The notes beneath the pieces are model-generated. The model worked only from the letters and a program-made list of their open reading frames with translations. It had not been told where the DNA came from and did not search any database. A stretch of 30,473 nucleotides of DNA. Origin: Prorocentrum cordatum. Taxonomy: Eukaryota > Sar > Dinophyceae > Prorocentrales > Prorocentraceae. Where the stretch lies: contig CAUYUJ010004697.1 in assembly GCA_963575745.1 (NCBI GenBank), positions 17,501-47,973 of the forward strand, read 5' to 3'. This document shows positions 10,439 through 25,000 of this stretch, piece by piece. Within the stretch, counting starts at the first letter, position 1. Each line of letters begins with the position of its first letter. Made by a program: the position numbers and the translations under genes.

Positions 10439-11115
10439 TCATCGTCATCATGATCATCGCTCATCATATTCATCATCATCATCATCATCATCGTCATCAT
10501 GATCATCATCATCATCATCATCACCATCATCATCGTAATCGTCATCGTCATCGTCGTCATCATCATCATCGTCATCGTCATCGTCATCGACATCGTCATC
10601 ATCAGCATCATCATCGTCATCGTCATCATCATCGTCATCATCAGCATCATCGTCATCGTCATCATCATCACCATCATCATCAGCATCACCATCATCGGCA
10701 TCATCGTCATCATCATCATCAACATCAGCATCACCATCACCATCATCATCAGCATCACCATCATCATCATCATCATCATCATCAGCATCATCACCATCGT
10801 CATCATCATCGTCCATCATCATCGTCATCGTCATCGTCACCGTCGTCCATATCGTCATCGTCCATCGTCCATCATCATCATTATCATCATCGTCATCACC
10901 ATCTCATCATCATCGTCACGCATCGTATCGTTAATCTCTCTCTCATCACATCGTCATTCCTCACATCATCAGCATCCTCAAATCCTCATCATCATCCTCA
11001 TCTCATCCTCATCCTAACCATCCTCATCCTCATCCTCATCCTGATCCATACCTCATAATCGTCCCTCAGCTATCATCCTGACATCACCATCACCATCATC
11101 ATCCTCCTCATCATC
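10164..11115. repeat. ATC trinucleotide array 1 (about 0.95 kb)
   Basis: ATC/TCA units are interrupted by GTC, ACC, GCATC and CTC. It becomes degenerate after about 10860. Frames read poly-His, poly-Ile or poly-Ser, and poly-Asp or poly-Met on the minus strand. Confidence 0.95.
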
Positions 11116-11119
11116 CTCA

Positions 11120-11480
11120 TCACATCATCAGCAAAGCAAAAAGAAAACAAACAACCAGCAAAAAACAGCAAAAAAAAAAAAAAACAAAAAGGAGCAAAAA
11201 AATAAAACAAAAATCAAAACAACAAGCCACGGGGCCGTACAAAGACAAGCAAACCCAGCACAAAAAGAAAGAAAAAACAAAGGAAAAAAAAAAACACAAA
11301 AAAACGCAAATCAACACAAAAACAAAATCAGCAAAAACACAAAAAAAGCAAAAGACAAGCAGCATATAAACCAAACAAAAAAAGAACAACTGCAAAAAAG
11401 GCAAGCACAAAACCAAACAAAAAACAAACACAAAAAAAGACAAAAGAAAAAACAAGGAACAAAAAGAAATATCAAAACAC
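11120..11480 (+). repeat. A-rich, T-poor island between two ATC arrays
   Basis: Almost only A and C with some G: AAAAACA, CAAAAAC and AGCAAAAA phrases, including a run of 14 A near 11170. T occurs only rarely. The minus strand is correspondingly poly-T and reads as Phe/Leu/Cys-rich frames, which I do not regard as protein. Confidence 0.85.
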
Positions 11481-11485
11481 CCAGC

Positions 11486-11975
11486 ATGCCAGCATCGTCA
11501 TCATCATCACCATCATCACCACCACCACAACCGTCATCATCATCACCATCGGCATCACCATCATCAGCACCACCATCATCATCGTCATCATCATCATCAT
11601 CGTCATCAGCATCATCAGCATCAACATCACCATCACCATCACCATCATCAACATCATCAGAATCAGAATCAGCATTATCATCATCAGTATCAGCATCACC
11701 TCCATCACCATCATCACCATCAACATCATCAGCATCATCACCATCATCGTCATCGTCATCGTCACCACCGTCAGCTTCATCACCATCATCAGCATGATAA
11801 TAAGCAGCATTAACATCATCACCGCCGTCATCATCAACATGATGATCATCACCACCTTCACCCGCATCACCATCATGTTCATCGTCGTCGTCATCAGCGT
11901 CAGCATCAGCATCATCATGGTCGGCAGCATCATCAGAATCGTCATCAGCATCAGTATCATCATCATCATCATCAT

Positions 11976-12016
<41 letters not shown>

Positions 12017-12056
12017 GCGCGATCTTCATCATCATCAGCCGCAGCATCAGCACCAT

Positions 12057-12087
<31 letters not shown>

Positions 12088-12180
12088 ATCATCAGCATCA
12101 TTATTATCATCATCACCGTCATCATCGTCGTCATCATCATCATCGTCGTCATCATCGTCGTCATCGTCGTCGATATCCTC
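11486..12180. repeat. ATC trinucleotide array 2 (about 0.7 kb)
   Basis: It has the same unit as array 1, with more CACC, AGC and GTC variants. It ends at a unique TCCTTATCATGGGTG junction. Confidence 0.95.
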
Positions 12181-12209
12181 CTTATCATGGGTGTGAGGCC
12201 CCATGGGTG

Positions 12210-12873
12210 AAGCTCCCTGGGTGTCTCTGAAAGTAATTGTTTGGGGTCTCTTGGAGTCCCGCCTCGGGGCGTTGCGGGGGGCTCGGACGGGCCGCCTGGA
12301 GTGAAGGACTTCGACCTCCTGGGGGTCTCTTGGAAGCGTATTAAGAGCATCTTGGGGACGTGATGGGGCCATCTTGGAGCTGTCTGGGGCCGTGCCGTCT
12401 GGAGGCTGGCTGGGACCTCTCGCGGGCCGTCTCGCTGCCATATTCGGCCGTCCCGGAGCTATTTGAAAAGGTTCGGGGCACCTCAGTCGACCGTCTTGGA
12501 CCTCTCTGGTGCTCCTCTAAGGCCATTATTGGACCAGCCTGAGGCCTCAGAGGCCTCTCGGGAGCAAAAAGGCGGGACCTTCGAAAGCCTATACTGGTTT
12601 TACAAAGCTTGGGCCTCCTGGGGGCCCCATTGAAGCCTCTTGGGGGCCTCCCAGGGCCGTCTTCAGGCAGTATTGGGCTGTCAGGGGCCGTCTGGAGGCT
12701 AGCTGGGACCGTCTTGGCGAGCTAGAAGGCCGTCTCGAAGCCATCCTCAGCCGCCCAAGAGCCATCTGGAAGGCTCTTGGGGGCCCCAGTCGACAGTCTT
12801 GGGCCACTTTGGGGCTCCTCGTGACCCATGTTCGGACCATCCTGAGGCCTCGGAGGCCCGTCGGAATTGAAAA
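12210..12873. repeat. CCAAGA-type degenerate tandem repeat, reverse orientation
   Basis: The phrases are TCTTGGGGGCC, GGGGCCGTCTGGAGGCTGGC and CTCTTGGGGGCC, about 30 bp apart. It runs into the assembly gap. Open frames here are chance. Confidence 0.6.
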
Positions 12874-12973
12874 NNNNNNNNNNNNNNNNNNNNNNNNNNN
12901 NNNNNNNNNNNNNNNNNNNNNNNNNNNNNNNNNNNNNNNNNNNNNNNNNNNNNNNNNNNNNNNNNNNNNNNNN
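12874..12973. other. Assembly gap of exactly 100 N
   Basis: The round length indicates a scaffolding gap of unknown true size. It lies between CCAAGA-type degenerate repeat on the left and copy 2 of the duplication on the right. Confidence 0.98.
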
Positions 12974-14011
12974 TCGCGCGTCGCGCGCAGGTCGCGCGCG
13001 AATCGCTCGAAGGGCGCCGTGGACTCCTGACGGCATGTGAACTGCACGGCCCGCTGGCGAAACAATCAAGGGATGCGCGCGGCAATCGTAGAAATAGCGA
13101 GACACGCACGTGAGAACTACGAACGCGAGGAGACCAAGAGACGACTTGGAGATGCAGCGCGCACGGACTAATCCATTTCAAGCGCACGCCCCGTCAGATG
13201 TTGAACATCGGTCCGTCGCTGCAGCAATTTGGCGACGTCTCGCCCGCCGATGCATTGGGGGGGAAAAGAAGATGGAAGTGAGGCGAGGGAAGGGCGGGCG
13301 GAAATGGGAACGGACGGGCGAGGAGGGGGCGCGCGGGGGCGGCGCAGCGGCGGCGGGAGCGATGGAAGGCGATCGAAATGGGGGCGGCGGGAGCGAGGAG
13401 GGCGAGAAGAAGTTCCAGGAGGGTGGAAGGACAACGGGGGGCGAGTGGGGAGGCGGACAGGACGGCAGCCTGACATAAAAGAACTGAATACAAATTTCGT
13501 AAACGGGACAAAACGCGCAGCGCGTTGGACGAGGGGAAGAGGAAGGAAGAGGGGGGGCAGGAGGATTGGAGCGAAACGACATGGGGGTGCGGGGCGCGAT
13601 GCGACGGGGCGAAGTGGCGCCGCGGCGCGCGACGCGACGTCACCCCCACCGGGGCGCGACACGCACAGCCCCCAATCAACGCGAGGCGTATTCGTCCTCA
13701 GCAACGGTTGGCGCCCCCGACAATGAGCACCAGCAAATCCTCTTGCGCCGAATTGGGAACAGAACGCGTTGGTGGACCGTCGAACTGGGAGTGCGCCGCG
13801 CCCGCCAAAATGGCTGCTGGTGCACGGGCGTCGGAAACCTATATATCGCCAGAGCAATTCCGAAGTCGCGCCATATGTCGCCCACGCGCTCTGGGAGGCC
13901 GGGATTCGGGACAGAGACGCAAACCAGGGCCGGCGCACGGGCGACGCTCGGGCGACGCACTGAACGAAAACTTGAAGGGGGGGGGTGGTCGCTTCACTGG
14001 GCCTTAACATA

Positions 14012-15452
<1,441 letters not shown>

Positions 15453-15455
15453 GTA

Positions 15456-16330
15456 TTGACCTTACTCCGTCGGCGCAAGGGAGGCTATGAAATTTCTTCT
15501 GGGCTCCCTGGGGCTTCTCATGGGTCTGAAGATTCCCTAGGGATTCCCGAGGATCGGAGGGTTTCCTCTGGATTTCTTTGGATTTCTGAGGGTCCAAAGA
15601 TTCTTCTGGGATTTCTGAGGGCCCGAGGACTCCAAACAGAACCCCTAGGGTTTCGTGAGGATCCGATGATTTCCCGTAAGGATTCCAACAGATTCCGAGG
15701 GATTCCTAAGGATCCGAGGGCGCCAGGGATTACCGAGGATTCCCTAAGGACTCCTGCACAGGATTCCAAAATAGTCAGAAAAAAATCCTGCTGAGCCACG
15801 AGGATTCCCCAGGGATCCTGCTGGAAGACCCGATGACTCCTGAAGGGTTCTTGAAGATCCGAAGATTCTATTGACATTCCTGAAGATCTACGAGGGTTTC
15901 TCAAGGAGTATTGAGGATCTGGGAGTTCCGTAAGGAACCTAAGGGATTCCTGAATTCACAAGTATGCCCTAGGGACTCCCGAGGATCTGAAGATGTTTAG
16001 GGATTCTTGAGGATTCGAAGGTGCCGTAAGGATTCCATAGGAATTCTTGAGGATCCGAAGATTCTCTCGGGATTCTTGAGGATCCGAAGATTTCCTCGGA
16101 ATTCCTGAAGCTTCCTGTGGGATTCCTGAAGATTCGCGTTGATTCCAAAGGGATTCCTGAAGGTCCGGGAATTCCCTCTGGATTCCTGAAGATCTGAAGA
16201 TGCCCTACGGTCTGAAGAGTCACTAGGGATTCCGGAGGACCCGAGGAATTCAGATAATTCCTCTCGTTCTTGGGGGCCCGAAGATTCCCTAAGGATTGTT
16301 GCGGGCCTGATGGTTCCTCATCGAATGGTT
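15456..16330 (+). repeat. Degenerate tandem array, unit about 29 bp
   Basis: The phrase GGGATTCTTGAGGATCCGAA followed by GATTC recurs about 28 times with substitutions. GATCC, GATTC and GAATTC sites are dense. No gene. Confidence 0.75.
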
Positions 16331-17595
16331 CCCTATGGCGATCGTATGGATGTCTTATGGTACTCGTGTGGTAATCGTGTGGCGGCCTCCCTATGGTAAT
16401 CGCATGGTGTTCTTATGATAACCGTATGGTTCAAAAAAAAAGTATGGTGTTCCAGTGCTAATGGTATGGTGTTCTGGTGGATCGTGTGGTTTTCATATGG
16501 TAATCGCATATGGTAATCGCATGGTTGTCCTATGATAATCGTGTGGTGCCCCATGGTAATCACATGGTTGTCTTATGGTATTCAAATGGAACTAGTATGG
16601 TAGTCGCATGGTTGCGTATGGTAATCATTGGGTGTTCCTATGATAGTCGTATGGTGCTCTACGATAATCGCATGGGTGTCCTATGATAGTGGCATGGTTC
16701 TCCGATGATAACCGTATGGTTTGCTTATGATGATCGTAAGGTTGCCCTATGACAATCGAAGGGTGTTTCTAGGATAAACGTATGGCGTTCCTATGATAAC
16801 CTTATAGATGCCCATGGTAGTCGTATGGTTATCATATGGTCGTCGTATGGCGTTATTAAAATCGTCGTATGGTTTCCGGTGGTAATCGTACGGTCTTCTT
16901 ATGATAAATGCTAAGATGTCCTATGATGCGTATCGTACTCATTTGATAAGTCGTATGGTTCTCCTATGGTACTCGTGTGGTTGCCGATGGTAGTCGTATG
17001 GTTGTCCTACGGTAATCGTATGGTTTTCTTTTGATGATCGTATGGCTTCTGAACTTAATCGTATGTCTTCCCAATGGTAACCATCTGCTTTGCCGATTGG
17101 AACCGCATGGTTGTCCTGTGATTACCATGCGGTGTTCCGATGGTAACCGTATCGTTTTCATTGGATAACAATATAGTTGCCCATGGAAGTCGTATGGTTT
17201 CCTATGATAAGCATGTGGCTTTCCTTTGGTAATCGTGTGTCTTTCCTATGGTACTCGTACGGTTGTCCTATGGTACTTGAGAGGTTGTCCCATGGTCGTC
17301 GTATGGTTGTCCTGTGGTCGTCGTGTGGTTGTCCTGTGGTAGTCGTACGGCTGTCGTATGGTAGTCGTATGGTTTCCGATGGTAGTCCTATGGTTGCCCT
17401 ATGGTAGTCGCATGGTTGTCCTATGATAACCGTACGGTTTCCGATGTTTGTCGTGAGGTCTTCATGTGGTAATCGAATGGTTTCCAATGGAAATCGCATG
17501 GTTTCCTATGATAATCGCGGGGTTGTCCCATGGTAGTCGTGTGGTTTCCGTGTGGTTGCCGTACGGCTCTCCCATGGTAATCGCATGCGGCGGCC
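16330..17595 (+). repeat. Degenerate tandem array, unit about 22 bp
   Basis: The unit ATGGTTGTCCTATGGTAGTC with GT recurs more than 50 times with drift (TCGTATGG, TCCTATGATAA). The style resembles the 29-bp array before it but the words differ. No gene. Confidence 0.8.
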
Positions 17596-17675
17596 CATCC
17601 GCTCAGAATCCCCACACCCTCCCTTCCTTTCTCCGAAAGATTAGAACGCGCAAACAAAAAAAGGTCTGCCATAAT

Positions 17676-20077
<2,402 letters not shown>

Positions 20078-20079
20078 GA

Positions 20080-20650
20080 AAACCTCAAGGCCCGATTCTC
20101 AATGGGGACCACCTCCTCCCGCCACGCACAAAAAACATTACTGAAACATCTGAAAGGTCTCTGGGCCGTCCTCGGCTTCCGCGGGTCCCTGTCAGCCCCG
20201 GGGACCGCCGAAGACAACCTGGGGGCGAAGGACCGCGTCCTGGGGAAGAGGCCCAGGCCTCTGAAGGTCCACGGTGTCGGAGTCCCAGACATCCGAAATC
20301 CAGCGAGCTGGGGTTCGGCGGAAGCCGACTGCGTTCCCAAAAACGGCCCAAGACGGATGGACGCCGACCCATGACGACTCCAGCATGACCCAGGGCGGCA
20401 CCAAGAGCGCCCCAAAAGCCTCCATAACAGCCTCCCGACGGCGCGGGAAACGCCCAATACGGACCCAAGAAAACGGACCCTAGATGGCCCCATGACGACC
20501 CGAAGCGCGGTCAAGTTGGCTCCGTGACGGTTTGGTTGTTGGAGAACAAATGCGTTCCCAAAGACGGTCCCACACGTATGGACGACGGCCCGCGACGCCC
20601 CCAACATGGCTCAGGACAACTGCGAGATGACCCCAAACCGGCTCCACAGG
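20080..20650. repeat. Degenerate CCC.GACGACC-type repeat
   Basis: The phrases CCATGACGACCC, CCCAAAAACGG and CCAAGACGG recur with drift, similar to the CCAAGA family but richer in ACGA. No gene. Confidence 0.5.
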
Positions 20651-21440
20651 CCACACACCTCTGAAATATCTCAAGGGAAGCTGTGAGGATCCCCTACTAT
20701 CGATCTTACGAATATTCTGAAAACTATTCTCATGATTCCTGTTATGTCTTGTTCTCGCCAAATATTATGCAGAAGCGTTTGATCACAGAGGCGCTTGTGA
20801 ATCAGCTGTTGACAGAACCCTGTCTGGGCATAAAGGCCTAACGCGGCTTCTTCGAATACTGGTAGTCGCAACAGAGGATTTCAACGTCTTCATCTCTCAA
20901 ACAAACTTCTTATGAGCAGGCCCTATGCACAACAAACCCAAAAACAACCCATAACAACTTTCACAAGGGTGAATGAAACCAAATCGACTTCCACTTTATG
21001 TTCACTCTTGCTCGCGCGTTCCCCGAAAGCTATTCAAACCTAGTCAGGGAACACATGCTGCGATAGATTGGCCAAGCGCCAAGCTCTACCCCCACTTTCT
21101 ACCCCAAGCCACATGCGCGCTTCCACTCAAGCTGGATCCTAACCTAACCACCCTTCTCGATACTCCTCATTTTACCCCCTATCCTCATCCTCCTCCTCGC
21201 CCACGTGTTCCTCGAAAAGTTTCCACAGCTGTTATGGAAACACCTGTCCGATAGTTTGTCCAAGCTCTGGACCCAAACGTTTGGCCACAGAGGCGCTTTT
21301 CAAAAAGGCAGGGGGCGGCGGTGATTCGCCGTAGGCGTCTGCGATTATGTGATGACAGTCGTTGGGGTAAAAATATAGTTCAGGCTGGTGAATGCTCGCT
21401 AACAAGTGCCCCCGAAAGCCGAACATTGTCAAACATACTG
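20650..21440. other. Mostly featureless DNA with one diffuse duplication
   Basis: Base composition is more balanced than elsewhere. A weak direct duplication of about 180 bp is visible (GTTCCCCGAAAGCTATTC near 21019 and GTTCCTCGAAAAGTTTCC near 21206; both continue to CCAAGC and CTCT). CACAGAGGCGCTT also occurs near 20785 and 21285. I see no gene. Confidence 0.4.
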
Positions 21441-21791
21441 TTCCCTGAGATCTGACGTTGCTGCGAAGAAACACTGCGAAGAATTGCGACAAGAGCCCCA
21501 AACCCTATGTTTATCAAGCACTTGCCAGTCCGAGTCGATCCGTAAATGTCCTGGGCAAGACAAAGCTAGGACGAGGATAAAATCGGGTGCGGATACATCG
21601 AGAATCTCTGAGATCCGGCCGATCTGGGAGATACATCGGGCGCCGCGGCCTTCTCAGAGCGTTCCAAAACGTTCCAGAACGCTCTGAGAGCGTTCCGGGA
21701 CGCTCTGAGGAGGCCGTCCGACCGGGCCCCCGGAAAACTGGGAGGAAACGCTCCCTGCGAAAAAAACTGCAACGCCCGGATCTCAGGGCCA
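21441..21791. mobile_element. TIR element, family C, copy 1 (about 350 bp, with an inner repeat)
   Basis: The left end reads CCCTGAGATCTGACGTTGC and the reverse complement of the right end CCCTGAGATCCGGGCGTTGC. The inside holds a piece of family D (GGACGAGGATAAA near 21570 to about 21715), suggesting nesting. The shorter copy is at 27655-27833. Confidence 0.75.
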
Positions 21792-21880
21792 TCTGCTTGT
21801 TCACGACGAGGGCGGGCGGGCGGTGGGTTTCAGGCGCCTGTCTCGGGGTCCTTTGCGGGCCCTCTTGGGTAGTCTTTGGG

Positions 21881-21935
21881 AGGAGGAGGAGGAGGAGGAG
21901 GAGGAGGAGGAGGAGGAGGAGGAGGAGGAGGAGGA
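21881..21935. repeat. GGA trinucleotide array
   Basis: It is made of about 18 GAG units, about 70 bp downstream of exon 3 on the minus strand, where it reads CTC. Confidence 0.95.
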
Positions 21936-22005
21936 CAGACCTCCTCTCGCCGCGGCATCAAGACACGACGGCAGGCCCTCCGCCATGGCTCTTTGCCCTC
22001 CGGGC

Positions 22006-22051
22006 CTCGTCCACGAAGAGGACGCCCCCCAGCGCGCTCTCCACGACGGCC
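22006..22051 (-). CDS. 46-nt exon with Walker B motif (AAA+ ATPase)
   Basis: This 46-nt exon supplies one base to complete the arginine codon and then 15 residues, AVVESALGGVLFVDE. GGVLFVDE is the Walker B strand with the catalytic DE pair, and it follows KTR in CbbX/SpoVK relatives with the same spacing. The acceptor is CCCCTCGCCAG followed by GGCC, with a pyrimidine-rich run before it. The donor is GACGAG followed by GCCCGG, again GC, so the next exon should begin with the alanine-tyrosine of DEAY. Without splicing, the frame runs 12 more residues unlike the family and stops at TGA. I found no later exon down to position 1. Confidence 0.82.
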
Positions 22052-25000
22052 CTGGCGAGGGGGAGCGAGAGCCCTGGCCAGAGGCGCGCTCAACTCCTTG
22101 GGGACAGCCTCTAGACGTCTTTACTTTTGACCCTCCTTCCCCTTCTGCACTCGTCGGTGAATAGGACTGGTCCTAAACCTCTTCCTCCTCCTCCCCCTCT
22201 TCCTTCTCCTCCTCCTCCTCCTCCTCCTCCTGCTCCTGAGGCATAAGTACAAGTAGTCGGCTCCGGGGGGAAAGAGCGCACCGAGCGGGATCATCGGCGT
22301 CGCCTCGCCGATAGACGGGGGCGCGGCAAGGGATTGATTCTCAGACATGCATGGGCCCCGGAGGTCGGGACCACTTCCCTGGGGCCCGTTTTTCGTCCTG
22401 AGTCGTTTTTGGACGGTCCCGAGGCCCGGCGAGGGCCCCTGGAGGCCAAAAAGAGCCAGAGACCGCCCGCTCCATGTATTTTGGAGCGTCGGATCTCTGG
22501 GCCTGGGCCTGCCCCCGTCCCCAGTGGCCATCAGGCCTCCGGAGCCCCTTCGAGACGATCCGGGCACCCCCTGGATGCCTCTCGGCGCGGCGCAGCTGCC
22601 AGAACGCATCCCGTGTCGAGGTTAGAACCTCGAGGATCGAGACGCGAAGCGATAACCTCCCTGACCTGAGCCCACACCAGCCTTGCGAGACACGGTCCCA
22701 GGGCGAGGGCCCCCAGAGGCCGAGAACTGACCAAAGCAGCCGTCGTATTCTTGTTCGCGACGCGAGGGAGTGTGGCTTCGGGGCGCCAAGCTCCGGGGCC
22801 GATGCATTTCTCACGAGCCTACATCTGGTAAGGCTTCGGGCTGCGCGCACACAGCCCCCCCCCCCCAGGTAGCCCTTGCTAGCCTCAACAGGACAGGCCC
22901 CCTCCTCCTCCTCCTCCTCCTCCTCCTCCTCCTCCTCCCTCCTCCTCCTCCTCCTTCTCCTCCTCCTCCTCCTCCTCCTCCTCCTCCTCCTCCTCCTCCT
23001 CCTCCTCCTCCTCCTCCTCCTCCTCCTCCTCCTCCTCCCCCCCTGGCAGTTCTGGCTGGCTGCAACGGGCCCCCCGAGTTGCCCTGGCTGGTCTCAATAT
23101 CTCAGCCCAGGGCGAGCGGGCCTTGCCGACGCAAGCCTGGACTGGCTGAGGGGGCTGTTTGCGCGCAGCCCGAGCTCTTGCCAAGCCTACATTCAAAACT
23201 TGTATTAAGGACGGGCGGTAAGGACACAAGACCCTTGGAGGTTGAGGTTGATTTTTTGGGCTGCGGGCGACTAGTGAAAACGGCAAAGGACGGGCCGCAG
23301 AGGCAGGGATACAAGGGTACCCTAGATGAAGGCGGGCGTCCTTACTAGGCGCGTTGACTGTATCGCTGCGCCCCCTGACTCCAGATCCGCCGTACGTTGG
23401 GCGATTTGCAAGTAGGGCGAGAATCCCAGCCCTACTTTTCCAGGCTCCTTTGATGCCAATGTCCAGTCTACTTTGCCGTCGCTGCTTCCGCCGTATGTTT
23501 GCTGATAGATCCGCCCTACTGCGAAGATGTCCACCCTACTATTCCAACCTTGGGGGTGCATTTCCAAATAAATTCGCCGGCCCAACGGGCCAGGGCGTGC
23601 TAAGATCTCCGGTACCTGGTTAACAGTATTTCTAGTTCGCGCGCGCGGGGCGGCCCCTGGGGGTCCCCGGACGAAAAGTACCCCGGCAAGGTCCCGGCAA
23701 GTCCCCGGCAAGTCCCCGGCAAGGTCCCGGCAAGGTCGGGCCAGAGATGCCGGAGTTCTGTTTCGGAGTCCAAGAGGGCTCCAGATCGGTCCAAGAGGGC
23801 CCCGAGAAGCTTTCTAGACGGTCCAAGAGAGGCCAGAGACGGCCAACGATCGCCCGAAGACGCCCCAGATGGCCCCAAGACAGCCCAAGAGGCCTCCAAG
23901 ACGCTCCAAGGGCCTTCCAAGAGGCCTCCGAAGAGGGCCCCAAGTTGCCAAAATCGTTGATTTTATTGGTTTTTTCTATGTTTTTTTGCGTTCTGGCCTT
24001 TTCGCTTCCGGACGCTCCAAGAGGGCCCAAAAGGCCTTCAAGACTGCTCCAAGACGGCCCACGAGGCTCCCAAGACGGCCCCGGAGCGGCCCAAGAGCGC
24101 CCCCCAGACGGCCCAAGTGCTGCCCAAGGCGGACCAAGAGGCCCCAAGACGGGCCCAAGAGGGGCTCAAGAAGGGAACCGAGAACTGAAAAATCGAGCCC
24201 TCCGCCCCAGAAGGCGCCCAGGACCCCGAAAGAGGCCCCAAGAGACTCTCCAAGACACCCCCAAGACGCCCCAATAAGCTCCCGTGAGGCCCCAAGAGGA
24301 CCAACAACGTCAGGCCCCAGGCCCCAAGAGGACCAACAAATACCGCCAAGAGCCCGCCGAAAGCCCCCCAAGAGACCGTCACGAGAGCTCAGGAGGCCCC
24401 CTGGAGGCCTCCCGAGTTCTCCAAGAGGCCTAAAAAGAGGCGCCAAGAGGCCCCAAACGGCCCCACCGAGGCTCCAAGAGGCCACGAACGCGCAAGCAAA
24501 CGCCTGCGATGGCACAATACGGGCCGGCGGAATGAGCGAAGCGATAATAATGTTGGCCCGCGTGGACGTGAATATGTGTGTATACAATATGGTGTAATGA
24601 ATGTGGTGCAGTATAAATATATGTGTATATATACATGCGTGTACATATATACATATATAGGTGTATGTGGTGTGAGCTATGTGGTGCAATCAACGTAGTA
24701 CGATACATATATATATACACATAGATGTGTGATGTGAGCTATGTGGTGCAATCTATGTGGATCAAACTATGTGGTGGAATATATGTGGAGGTATCATCTA
24801 TGTGGTGTGAGCTGTGTGGTGCAAGCGATGTGGTGCAATGTATGTGGTCCCAATTTTTTTAAGGTCTGAAGTATGTAGTGCAATATGTGTGGTGCAACCG
24901 ATGTGCTACAATATATGTGATGCAACATTTACATATATACATGTACAACGCAGATGTGTGATGCAACATGGCTGGTGCTGTGTGTATATGTGTGTGGTAT

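Noticed and set aside
11120-11455. Minus-strand Phe/Leu/Cys-rich frame resembling a membrane protein
   Set aside because: It is the complement of the A-rich island; the hydrophobicity follows from poly-T.
10026-12441. Poly-Asp, poly-Met, poly-His and poly-Ile frames
   Set aside because: They come from the ATC arrays on both strands; no signal peptide, motif or codon structure.
16330-17595. CRISPR array
   Set aside because: There is no constant repeat with unique spacers; the whole unit drifts and no cas gene is present.
21232-21501. Minus-strand frame containing IIADAYGES as a possible next exon after VDE
   Set aside because: The bases before GCCTAC do not give AG followed by GCC in the required phase, and the following residues do not resemble the family.
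24600-24720. TATATA motifs as promoter
   Set aside because: They belong to a degenerate repeat inside intron 2; dinoflagellate-type genes are not known to rely on such boxes, and no start site is near.
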